The notes under the pieces are model-generated. The model saw only the letters and a list, made by a program, of their open reading frames with translations, made no database searches and was not told the origin of the DNA. A stretch of 14,257 bases of DNA from an uncultured Oscillibacter sp. (lineage in GTDB: Bacteria; Bacillota; Clostridia; Oscillospirales; Oscillospiraceae). Position numbers and translations under genes: made by a program. Positions 5,318 through 11,661 of the stretch are shown piece by piece (position 1 is the first letter of the stretch; every line of letters starts with the position of its first letter). The stretch spans positions 1-14,257 of the forward strand of contig NZ_CAJUBK010000055.1 of assembly GCF_910584465.1 (NCBI RefSeq), read 5' to 3'.

Positions 5318-6175
5318 ATGGACCTTTGTGACCGGGAAGCCCTCCGCGCCCTGCTGGGGCGGCATGGGTTCCGCTTCTCCAAGTCCATGGGGCAGAACTT
5401 CCTCATCGACCCCGCCGTCCCGGCGGACATCGCCGCCGCCTCCCGGGCGGACGGGAGCTGCGGCGTGCTGGAGATCGGCCCGGGGGTGGGCTGCCTCACG
5501 GCGGAGCTGGCCCGGCGGGCCGGGAAGGTGGCGTCCGTGGAGCTGGACGAGCGGCTTTTGCCGGTGCTGGCAGAGACCCTGGCGGGCTTCGGGAACGTGG
5601 AGATCGTCCCGGGGGACGTATTGAAGATGGACCTCGCCGCCCTGGCGGCGGAGAGGTTCGCCGGGCTCCGGCCCATCGTCTGCGCCAACCTGCCCTATAA
5701 CATCACCACGCCGGTGCTGACGCAGCTGGTGGGGACGCCCTGCTTCGAGAGCGTCACCGTCCTGCTCCAGAAGGAGGTGGCCCACCGCCTGGCGGCGCCC
5801 CAGGGGAGCCCCGGCGGCGGGGCGTTCACGCTGTGGCTGCAGTACTCCATGGAGACGGAGGTCCTCTTCGACGTCCCGGCGGCGAAGTTCTTCCCCGTGC
5901 CTAAGGTGGGCTCGGCGGTGCTGCGCTGCGTCCGGCGGGAGCGGCCCGCCGTGGCCGTGGAGGACGAGGCGTTCTTCTTCCGGGTGGTCCGGGGGGCCTT
6001 CCTCCTGCGGCGCAAGACCTTGGTCAACAGCCTGGCCTCCGCCCTGCCGGAGCTGGGGAAGGAGCAGATCCAGTCCGCCGCCGCCTCCCTGGGCCTTTCC
6101 GAGAGCGTCCGGGGGGAACGGCTGACGCTGGAGGACTTCGCCCGCTTGGCGGCGGCATTGGGAGGCGCGCGATGA
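5318..6175 (+). CDS. rsmA: 16S rRNA (adenine1518-N6/adenine1519-N6)-dimethyltransferase
   Basis: A 285-residue protein of normal KsgA length. It dimethylates two adjacent adenines in the 3' helix 45 of 16S rRNA during late small-subunit assembly, using S-adenosylmethionine. Visible motifs: GQNFLID (25-31), the SAM-binding LEIGPGVGCLT (51-61), VELDERL (74-80), catalytic NLPYNIT (124-130, the N-L-P-Y signature), QKEVAHRL (151-158) and FFPVPKVGSAVL (191-202). The C-terminal helical domain follows. ATG 5318 is supported by AGGCGG 7 nt upstream. Its stop is immediately followed by a strong ribosome site for mrnC, so the two are probably co-translated. The older name is ksgA; loss gives kasugamycin resistance in other bacteria. 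Confidence 0.97.
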   Translation: MDLCDREALRALLGRHGFRFSKSMGQNFLIDPAVPADIAAASRADGSCGVLEIGPGVGCLTAELARRAGKVASVELDERLLPVLAETLAGFGNVEIVPGDVLKMDLAALAAERFAGLRPIVCANLPYNITTPVLTQLVGTPCFESVTVLLQKEVAHRLAAPQGSPGGGAFTLWLQYSMETEVLFDVPAAKFFPVPKVGSAVLRCVRRERPAVAVEDEAFFFRVVRGAFLLRRKTLVNSLASALPELGKEQIQSAAASLGLSESVRGERLTLEDFARLAAALGGAR

Positions 6176-6186
6176 AGGAGGGGGCT

Positions 6187-6669
6187 ATGGAAGATCATTT
6201 CCACCTGGAGCTGAGCCGGGAGCGCATCCTGGAGATCAGCTCGATCGGCCTGGCGCACATGGGGGACGCGGTGTTCGAGCTGCTGGTCCGCGCCTGGCTC
6301 TGCACCCATGGCGGGGCCACGGGACGGGGGATGCACCAGGCCGCGGTCCGGCTGGTCTGCGCGGAGTCCCAGGCGGAGAAGGCGGAGAAGATCCTCCCCC
6401 TCCTGACGGAGGAGGAGCGGGCGGTCTTCCGCCGGGGGCGGAACGCCCAGGTCCACACGGTGCCCCGCCACGCCAGCCGCGCCCAGTACGGCGAGGCCAC
6501 GGCCCTGGAGGCCCTGCTGGGCTGGCTGTACCTCCGGGGGGAGACGGAGCGGATCAACGGATTGTTCTGCAAGATGATGGAGGTGGAGGACGATGGCGAT
6601 CGACGCGGTGTGCATACAGGCGGTGGTGGCGGAGCTGAGGCCCCAGCTGATCGGGGCGCGGATCGATAA
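6187..6669 (+). CDS. mrnC: Mini-ribonuclease III
   Basis: A 160-residue protein from ATG 6187. It is an RNase III catalytic domain without the double-stranded RNA-binding domain, known in Firmicutes to mature the ends of 23S rRNA. Motifs: LAHMGDAVFELLVR (22-35) with catalytic Asp27, ESQAEKAEKILPLLTEEE (60-77), FRRGRNAQ (81-88) and EATALEALLGWLYL (103-116) with Glu109 as the likely second metal ligand. ATG 6187 has AAGGAGG 5 nt upstream; an in-frame ATG at 6172 overlaps the rsmA stop as ATGA and also has GGGAGG upstream, so a protein 5 residues longer is possible. The last 26 or so residues, after FCKMMEVED, are Gly/Asp/Arg-rich and unlike the family; they arise where the frame runs 77 nt into rqcH. 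Confidence 0.93.
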   Translation: MEDHFHLELSRERILEISSIGLAHMGDAVFELLVRAWLCTHGGATGRGMHQAAVRLVCAESQAEKAEKILPLLTEEERAVFRRGRNAQVHTVPRHASRAQYGEATALEALLGWLYLRGETERINGLFCKMMEVEDDGDRRGVHTGGGGGAEAPADRGADR

Positions 6670-8335
6670 GATCCAGCAGCCCGCCAAGGACCAGGTGGTC
6701 CTGCTCTTCCGGGGGCGGCGGCTGCTGCTGGACGCCGGGGCGGGCGCGCCCCGCATCCATCTGACGGCGGCGGTCCGGGACAACCCGGCGCAGCCGCCCA
6801 TGTTCTGCATGCTCCTGCGCAAGCACCTGGCGGGGGCCCGGGTGGCGGACATCGTCCAGCCGCCCCTGGAGCGGCTGGTCCGCATCGAGCTGGACGCCTC
6901 CGACGAGCTGGGGCGGACGGGCCGGCGGGCCCTGGTCCTGGAGGCCATGGGCCGCCGCTCCAACCTCATCCTGCTGGACGGGGAGGGCCGGGTGATCGAC
7001 AGCCTGCGCCGGGTGGACGCGGACATGTCCGCCGCGCGGCAGGTCCTGCCGGGGCTGTTCTACCAGCCTCCCGCCTCCGCGGGGCGGCTCCCGGTGACGG
7101 AGGAGACGGAGACGGGCTTCGCCGCCCGCTTCGCCGCCGCTCCGGCGGAGGAGGCGCTGGACGCCTTCCTGCTGGGCAGCTACTTCGGCCTCTCCCCCCT
7201 GATGGCGCGGGAGCTGGCCTTCCAGGCGGCGGGGGACACGGACGCCCGGCTCTTCCAGCTGGGGGGCCCCGCCCCGCTGTGGCGGGCGATGGAGGCGTTC
7301 CTGGACCGGATCCGCAGGGAGGACTTCCTCCCGGTCTGCCTCCTGCGGGACGGCAGGCCCCTGGACTTCGCCTGCGTCCCCGTGGAGCAATACGGCGGCG
7401 CGGCGGAGACGGTGGTATACGGCAGCTTCTCCGCCCTGCTGGACGCCTTCTACGAGGCCCGGGAGCGGCAGGAGCGGGCCCGCCAGCGGGGAGCGGACCT
7501 CCTCCGGGCGGCCTCGACGGCGCGGGACCGCCTCCGGCGGAAGCTGGCCCTCCAGGAGAAGGAGTACGCCCAGACCCAGGAGCGGGACAAGCTCCGGATC
7601 CAGGGCGACCTGATCACCGCGAACCTCTTCCGGATGGAGCGGGGGCAGAGCAGGCTGGAGTGCGAGGACTACTACGACGGCGGCGCCCCCGTCACGATCC
7701 CCCTGGACCCCCTGCTCAGCCCCCAGCAGAACGCCGCCAAGTACTACAAGCGCTACACCAAGGCCAAGACGGCGGAGAAGTACCTCCGGGAGCAGATGGG
7801 GATCGCGGGGCGGGACCTGGAGTACCTGGAGAGCGTCCTGGCGGAGATCGCCCAGGCGGAGACGGAGCAGGACTTCCTGGACATCCGGGAAGAGCTGCGG
7901 GAGGCGGGCTTCCTGAAGAAGCAGGGCAGGGGGAAGAAGGAGAAGGCCCGCCCCGCCGCCCCCTGGGAGTTCCGCACGGGCGGCGGCTTCCGGGTCCAGG
8001 TGGGCCGGAACAACCGGCAGAACGACAAGCTGACCCTGAAGGACGCGGACCGCCGGGACCTGTGGCTCCATGCCCAGAAGATCCACGGCTCCCACGTCAT
8101 CCTCCGCTGCGCCGGGGGGCCGTCCCCCTCCGCGGAGGACGTCGCCCAGGCGGCCATGCTGGCGGCGTGGTTCTCCCAGGCCAGGGGGAGCGGGAACGTC
8201 CCCGTGGACTATACGGAGGTCCGGAACGTGAAGAAGCCCGCCGGGGGCCGTCCCGGCATGGTGGTCTATACGACCTGCCGCACGGTGAACGTCACGCCGG
8301 AGGGAGGGACCGTGGAAAACCTCCGGGCCAGATGA
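6593..8335 (+). CDS. rqcH: RqcH/NFACT ribosome-quality-control protein
   Basis: A 580-residue NFACT protein. RqcH binds stalled 50S subunits carrying peptidyl-tRNA and drives addition of alanine tails that mark the nascent chain for degradation. NFACT-N begins MAIDAVCIQAVVAELRPQL and includes RIDKIQQPAKDQVVLLFR (23-40) and LEAMGRRSNLILLDGEGRVIDSL. A helical/coiled-coil arm spans about 280-435, with PQQNAAKYYKRYTKAK as its conserved turn. The NFACT-R domain starts near PWEFRTGGGFRVQVGRNNRQND and contains DLWLHAQKIHGSHVIL and TEVRNVKKPAG. At the conserved Asp-Arg pair of the NFACT-N domain this protein has Glu93-Arg94. ATG 6593 has AGGTGGAGG just upstream and lies inside mrnC. It was formerly annotated as a fibronectin-binding protein. 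Confidence 0.95.
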   Translation: MAIDAVCIQAVVAELRPQLIGARIDKIQQPAKDQVVLLFRGRRLLLDAGAGAPRIHLTAAVRDNPAQPPMFCMLLRKHLAGARVADIVQPPLERLVRIELDASDELGRTGRRALVLEAMGRRSNLILLDGEGRVIDSLRRVDADMSAARQVLPGLFYQPPASAGRLPVTEETETGFAARFAAAPAEEALDAFLLGSYFGLSPLMARELAFQAAGDTDARLFQLGGPAPLWRAMEAFLDRIRREDFLPVCLLRDGRPLDFACVPVEQYGGAAETVVYGSFSALLDAFYEARERQERARQRGADLLRAASTARDRLRRKLALQEKEYAQTQERDKLRIQGDLITANLFRMERGQSRLECEDYYDGGAPVTIPLDPLLSPQQNAAKYYKRYTKAKTAEKYLREQMGIAGRDLEYLESVLAEIAQAETEQDFLDIREELREAGFLKKQGRGKKEKARPAAPWEFRTGGGFRVQVGRNNRQNDKLTLKDADRRDLWLHAQKIHGSHVILRCAGGPSPSAEDVAQAAMLAAWFSQARGSGNVPVDYTEVRNVKKPAGGRPGMVVYTTCRTVNVTPEGGTVENLRAR

Positions 8336-8344
8336 AGGATGAAG

Positions 8345-8380
8345 AGAGAGGGGCCATGCCGCCAGGCATGGCCCCTCTCT
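8345..8380. terminator. Perfect hairpin between convergent rqcH and jag, no T tract
   Basis: A 16-bp perfect stem (8345-8360 with 8365-8380) and GCCA loop start 9 nt after the rqcH stop. The sequence after it (GATATCG) has no T run, and neither does the other side. It is placed as a shared terminator for two convergent transcripts. From here to the jag stop (8381-8425) nothing else was recognised. Confidence 0.65.
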
Positions 8381-8425
8381 GATATCGTGCAGATCCGTAC
8401 CGTTCCGGCCTGCCGCCGGGGTGGA

Positions 8426-9343
8426 TCAAAGCTCGCTCTGGTACCTCTTCTCCCGAGGGGGGAGCTCCCCCCGGTCGAAGGAGACCACGACCCGGCGGTT
8501 GGGGTCGGTGCCGGTGGAGTAGGTCGTCACGCCGTCGAAGTCCTGCAGGGCGGTGTGGATCACATGCCGCTCGTAGGCGTTCATCGGCTCCAGGGTGACG
8601 CTGCGGCGGTAGCGGACCACCTTGCCCGCCACCTTCCGGGCCAGGTGCTGGAGGCTCTGCTCCCGCTTGGCCCGGTAGTTCTCCGCGTCCAGGTGGATGC
8701 GGACCCTGGGCCCGCCGCCCCGGTTGACGGCGTAGCTGGTCAGCTGCTGGATGGCGTCCAGGGTCTCCCCCCGGCGGCCGATCAGGGCCCCCAGGCCCTG
8801 GCCCTCCAGGATGACCTTGTACCGCCCCTTCTCCGGCAGGTACACCTTGATCTCCGCGGCGCTGTCCATGTGCTCCAGCAGCCCGGAGAGGAAGCTTTTG
8901 ATCGCCTGGGCCTTCTCGTCGTCCGCTTCCGCGCCAAGATTTGCGGCCAGGGGCGCGGGGGCTTCCCGCCGGGGCGGGGCGGGGCGTTCCTTCTTCTCGG
9001 GGGCGGGGCGCTCCTTCCGGGGCTCCCGCTTCTCCGAGACGGGGCGGCGGGGCTTGGGGGCCTCTTCCCTGCGGGGCTCCTCCCTGCGGGGCTCCTCCCG
9101 CCGGGGCTCTTCCCGCCGGGGCTCCTCACGGACGGCGGGCGCCGGCTCCGGCTCCGCGGGGCCTTCCTCGGGACCGTAGTACACGCGGATCTTCGCGGGA
9201 CTGGCGCCGATGCCCAGGAAGCCGGACTTCGCCCGTTCCAGGACCTCCACGGACACGTCGTCCCGGTCCAGGCCCAGCTGGGCCAGGGCCTTGGTGATGG
9301 CCTCGTCCTCGTTCTTGCCCGTCACATCAATATAGTCTCTCAT
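8426..9343 (-). CDS. jag: Jag/KhpB-family RNA-binding protein (Jag_N, KH and R3H domains)
   Basis: A 305-residue protein from ATG 9343. Jag_N domain at about 2-53 (DYIDVTGKNEDEAI, SGFLGIG), a charged linker at 58-137, a type II KH-like domain at about 165-220 with GALIGRRGETLDAI (185-198), and an R3H domain at about 222-290 with MNAYERHVIHTAL (254-266; Arg259 and His263 form the RxxxH signature). KhpB partners KhpA to bind RNA and influences cell division and elongation in streptococci and related bacteria. The linker includes five EEPRR-type units. ATG 9343 has AGGTGG 8 nt upstream; an in-frame GTG at 9355 would add four residues but overlaps that ribosome site. It lies 14 nt after yidC, last in the rpmH operon. 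Confidence 0.94.
   Translation of the reverse strand: MRDYIDVTGKNEDEAITKALAQLGLDRDDVSVEVLERAKSGFLGIGASPAKIRVYYGPEEGPAEPEPAPAVREEPRREEPRREEPRREEPRREEAPKPRRPVSEKREPRKERPAPEKKERPAPPRREAPAPLAANLGAEADDEKAQAIKSFLSGLLEHMDSAAEIKVYLPEKGRYKVILEGQGLGALIGRRGETLDAIQQLTSYAVNRGGGPRVRIHLDAENYRAKREQSLQHLARKVAGKVVRYRRSVTLEPMNAYERHVIHTALQDFDGVTTYSTGTDPNRRVVVSFDRGELPPREKRYQSEL
9062..9121 (-). repeat. 15-bp tandem repeat coding for EEPRR units in jag
   Basis: Four 15-bp units (9062-9076, 9077-9091, 9092-9106, 9107-9121; plus-strand form CTCCTCCCGCCGGGG with a few changes) plus a partial fifth. Each codes for one Glu-Glu-Pro-Arg-Arg unit, so changes in copy number keep the frame. They sit in the disordered linker between Jag_N and KH. 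Confidence 0.9.
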
Positions 9344-9357
9344 ATCGGCTTCCACCT

Positions 9358-10518
9358 TTACGTTTCGTCATAACGGTCCGGCTTGTAGGCCCGGCCCCGG
9401 GCGTAGGGCCTGTCCCCCACCCGTCCGGCCTCCGTGGTGGCGGAGCCGGCCTTGGCGGCTTTGGCGGCCTTGGCGTCCCGGGCGGCCTTCTGCTTTTCCT
9501 TCAGGGTCTGCTTCTGCGAGGCCTGCTGGCGCTGCTGTTCCTGGAGGAGCTTGGCCTCCTCCATCTTGCGCTTCCGCTCCGCCTGACGGGCCTCATAGCG
9601 GGCGTTCTCCTCTTCCTCCATCCGCTTGTTGAAGAACCTGCCCATGAGGAACTCCTGCACGGCAGAGATGCCGCTCTGGGCGATCCAGTACAGGCCCAGG
9701 GCCGCGGGCATGGTGAAGGCGATATACACGGAGAACAGTGGCATGAACATCATGGTGCGGTTCATGGCGTTGGCGGAGGCGTCGGCGGCGGGCTGGTGCT
9801 TCATGGTGATCCGGGTCAGGAGGAATTGGCTGGCGCCGGCCAGGATCGGGATCAGGATCAGCCCGATGGCCGCCCAGGAGAAGCTGAAGCCCTTGACCAT
9901 GCTCCAGGGATCGGCCGCCATGTCCAGCCCGAAGGAGGTGTAGTCCATGTTGATCCACCCCTCCACGGAGGACCCGACCTCCGGCAGCTGGGAGGAGATG
10001 GTGGTGACCAGGTTGATCTGCCCGTAGGGCATGAGCTGGGTCACGCCGTCCCGGACCACGGCGGCCCCGTCCTTCATCTGGGCGATGCCCTCCAGGCTCA
10101 GCCCGGCCTTCGCGACGGCGTCCACCATCTGCTGCACCACGTCCGAGGAGAGCGTCATGAAGTGGGTGATGGGCTGGCGGATGATGGAGTACAGCGCCAG
10201 GAGCACCGGGAAGGGCAGGAAGCTCCACAGGCAGCCGGACATGGGGTTGACCCCCTCCTCGGCGTAGAGCTTCTGCATCTCCTCGGCCTGCTTGGTCTGG
10301 TTGTTGGCGTATTTCTTTTGGATCTCCTGGAGCCTGCCGTTCATCCGGCTCATGCGCATCATGCTCTTCTTGGACTTCATCTGGAAGGGGAGCATGATCA
10401 GCTTGATCACCAGGGTGAAGAGGATGATGGCCATGCCATAAGAGCCGGTCAGGTTGTAGAACAGCCGCACCAGCCAGGCGAAAGGGATACAGATGATGTA
10501 TCCGATGGTTGAAAACAT
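9358..10518 (-). CDS. yidC: YidC/Oxa1-family membrane protein insertase
   Basis: A 386-residue membrane protein that inserts and folds inner-membrane proteins, alone or with SecYEG. It starts MFSTIGYIICIPFAWLVRLF without a lipoprotein cleavage box, so the first segment stays in the membrane. The core follows: LFTLVIKLIMLPFQMKS (33-49), where Lys39 takes the place of the groove Arg found in many homologues; the cytoplasmic hairpin MRMSRMNGRLQEIQKKYANNQTK (54-76); MSGCLWSFLPFPVLLALY (93-110); and later helices at about 213-236, 257-275 and 277-296. Residues about 121-206 form an unusually long external loop. The tail (297-386) is highly charged and Gln/Lys/Ala-rich, as in homologues that contact ribosomes. 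ATG 10518 is preceded by GAGAGGA. It lies 46 nt after yidD and 14 nt before jag. Confidence 0.95.
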   Translation of the reverse strand: MFSTIGYIICIPFAWLVRLFYNLTGSYGMAIILFTLVIKLIMLPFQMKSKKSMMRMSRMNGRLQEIQKKYANNQTKQAEEMQKLYAEEGVNPMSGCLWSFLPFPVLLALYSIIRQPITHFMTLSSDVVQQMVDAVAKAGLSLEGIAQMKDGAAVVRDGVTQLMPYGQINLVTTISSQLPEVGSSVEGWINMDYTSFGLDMAADPWSMVKGFSFSWAAIGLILIPILAGASQFLLTRITMKHQPAADASANAMNRTMMFMPLFSVYIAFTMPAALGLYWIAQSGISAVQEFLMGRFFNKRMEEEENARYEARQAERKRKMEEAKLLQEQQRQQASQKQTLKEKQKAARDAKAAKAAKAGSATTEAGRVGDRPYARGRAYKPDRYDET

Positions 10519-10564
10519 AATTCGTTCCTCTCGTTTTGTTCAGTGGGGGGATGTCCCTCCCCCC

Positions 10565-10774
10565 TCAGGGCACGGGGTCGTACCCTCCCTTGTGGAAAGG
10601 GTTGCATCTGAGGATCCGCTTGAACGCGAGCCAGCTCCCCTTCACCGCCCCGTACTTCTCCAGCGCCTCCAGGGCGTACTGGGAGCAGGTGGGGATATAG
10701 TTGCAGCACGGGGGGCGGCAGGGGGAGATATACCGCCGGTAGGACCGCACCAGGAAGATCAGGATCTGCTTCAT
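10565..10774 (-). CDS. yidD: Membrane protein insertion efficiency factor YidD
   Basis: A 69-residue protein, a typical length for this family. It starts MKQILIFLVRSYRRYISP, a short amphipathic/hydrophobic N-terminus that holds it at the membrane, followed by the Cys-rich core PPCCNYIPTCSQYALEALEKYG (the family's PxCRFxPTCSxYA signature) and FKRILRCNPFHKGGYDPVP at the end. YidD is thought to help YidC-dependent insertion; the mechanism is not settled. Its ATG overlaps the rnpA stop as ATGA (4 nt), so it is translationally coupled to rnpA. An extra Cys at SPC (residue 19) is not part of the core signature. Confidence 0.96.
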   Translation of the reverse strand: MKQILIFLVRSYRRYISPCRPPCCNYIPTCSQYALEALEKYGAVKGSWLAFKRILRCNPFHKGGYDPVP

Positions 10775-11115
10775 GACGCGTCCCCCAGGAGGCCCAGCTT
10801 CCGGCAAAGGCGCAGGAAGGTGTCGTTCAGCTCCTTCCACGGGGCGGTGAGGGCCCTCCCCCGGGCCACCAGGACGATGTCCCAGCCCGGGCGCAGCCGC
10901 GGGGCGTTGAGCCGGTAGACCTCCCGCAGGCGGCGGCGGGCCCGGTTGCGGACCACGGCGCCCCCCAGCTTCGTGGAGACGGTGACGCCGAGGCGGCCGT
11001 GCCCCAGCCGGTTCTTCCGGCAGTAGACCACCATGGCGCCCCCCACCGCCGACGCGCCCTTCTGGTACAGGCGGCGGAACTCATGATTCTTTTTCAGCGT
11101 CACCGCCGCTTTCAT
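10771..11115 (-). CDS. rnpA: Ribonuclease P protein component
   Basis: A 114-residue basic protein, normal for RnpA. It binds the catalytic RNase P RNA and the 5' leader of pre-tRNA, helping to cleave tRNA 5' ends. Motifs: LKKNHEFRRLYQKG near the N-terminus (7-20), RLGVTVSTKLGGAVVRNRARRRLREVYR (41-68) with the RNR signature, and PGWDIVLVARG (76-86). The start is ATG 11113-11115 with GGGAGG 8 nt upstream; the frame is open further upstream, but those residues lie in the intergenic space after rpmH and do not resemble the family. It is 100 nt downstream of rpmH, a spacing that could hold processing or attenuation signals; I see no clear hairpin terminator there. Confidence 0.96.
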   Translation of the reverse strand: MKAAVTLKKNHEFRRLYQKGASAVGGAMVVYCRKNRLGHGRLGVTVSTKLGGAVVRNRARRRLREVYRLNAPRLRPGWDIVLVARGRALTAPWKELNDTFLRLCRKLGLLGDAS

Positions 11116-11215
11116 AGACCGGCCTCCCAGCGATGAGTACCAGCACAAGGGACGGAGGGATCCCAACGACCCCAGCCGCCCCTGTCAGGACTCGTGTTCA
11201 AGTGTCTCCTGCCGC

Positions 11216-11356
11216 TCAATAGGAGAGGCGGGCGCGGCCCTTGGCGCGGCGGCGGGCCAGGACCTTGCGGCCGTTGGCGGTAGCCATGCGCTTGCGGAAG
11301 CCGTGGACCTTCTGGCCATGGAGCTTCTTGGGCTGATAGGTACGTTTAGTCGCCAT
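11216..11356 (-). CDS. rpmH: 50S ribosomal protein L34
   Basis: A 46-residue, very basic protein (family usually 44-46). The sequence MATKRTYQPKKLHGQKVHGF, then RKRMATANGRKVLARRRAKG and RARLSY, matches L34 along its whole length, with the invariant HGFRxRMxTxxGRxVLxxRRxKGR block. L34 lies deep in the large subunit near 23S rRNA domain III and assembles late. ATG 11354-11356 is preceded by AGGAGGTG (11365-11372), a full match to the 16S anti-Shine-Dalgarno sequence. It is first in a five-gene transcript reaching jag. Its promoter is 134 nt upstream, leaving an unusually long and GC-rich leader. Confidence 0.98.
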   Translation of the reverse strand: MATKRTYQPKKLHGQKVHGFRKRMATANGRKVLARRRAKGRARLSY

Positions 11357-11489
11357 TGTTGAGACACCTCCTGTCCGTATTCCGTCCGCCCTGCGGTCTC
11401 CCGGCGGGGCGGCGCTTTCCCAACACCGCCCGTCTCGGGACGGGGCGGCGCGGCATACATGATCGAGAACGTCATCCGACGCATGGGAC

Positions 11490-11519
11490 AGTATACCATA
11501 CTCGTTCAAAAGGTGTCAA
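11490..11519 (-). promoter_or_regulatory. Strong sigma-A promoter of the rpmH-rnpA-yidD-yidC-jag operon
   Basis: On the minus strand, a perfect TTGACA (11514-11519) and TATACT (11490-11495) with an 18-nt spacer, and an A/T-rich stretch (GTTTTTG) upstream. This is the best promoter in the window, fitting a ribosomal protein operon. Confidence 0.85.
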
Positions 11520-11593
11520 CAAAAACTTGCCTGGATCTGCCTCCCGCGGCCCGATCCACGGAGACGGAGGCGTTCCCGCCCCGCCGCTGGGGC

Positions 11594-11622
11594 TTGACCG
11601 GAGGCGGATCTTGTCCTAAAAT
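11594..11622 (+). promoter_or_regulatory. Sigma-A promoter of pcrA
   Basis: TTGACC (11594-11599) and TAAAAT (11617-11622) with a 17-nt spacer. The transcript leader to ATG 11662 would be about 33 nt and contains GAGAGGACAGGTGG as ribosome site. No LexA-type box was recognised over the promoter. Confidence 0.75.
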
Positions 11623-11661
11623 AGGCAGGGACGACAAACGAACGAGAGGACAGGTGGATCT

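Larger units (their letters stand above)
11357..11661. other. Divergent intergenic region between rpmH and pcrA
   Basis: This 305-nt gene-free stretch holds the long rpmH leader (11357 to about 11483), the rpmH promoter (11490-11519), a GC-rich spacer (11520-11593) and the pcrA promoter with its leader (11594-11661). The leader contains a stem of CCGCCCGTC (11426-11434) with GACGGGGCGG (11439-11448). GGGGCGGCGC is directly repeated at 11406-11415 and 11442-11451, so two copies can compete for CCGCCC at 11426-11431. No DnaA-box-like TTATCCACA, AT-rich unwinding stretch or small gene was found, although dnaA and oriC lie next to rpmH in many bacteria. Confidence 0.7.

Noticed and set aside
6172..6186. 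Alternative upstream start for mrnC at ATG 6172 (ATGA overlap with rsmA)
   Set aside because: Possible and has its own GGGAGG, but ATG 6187 has the closer AAGGAGG and gives the N-terminus expected for the family. The longer form is kept only as an alternative.
9062..9127. Short regular repeats that might suggest a CRISPR array
   Set aside because: The 15-bp units are directly adjacent with no spacers and code for EEPRR in frame within jag.
11520..11661. Possible oriC next to rpmH
   Set aside because: No DnaA-box-like TTATCCACA, no AT-rich unwinding element and no dnaA gene; the region is GC-rich and carries the pcrA promoter.
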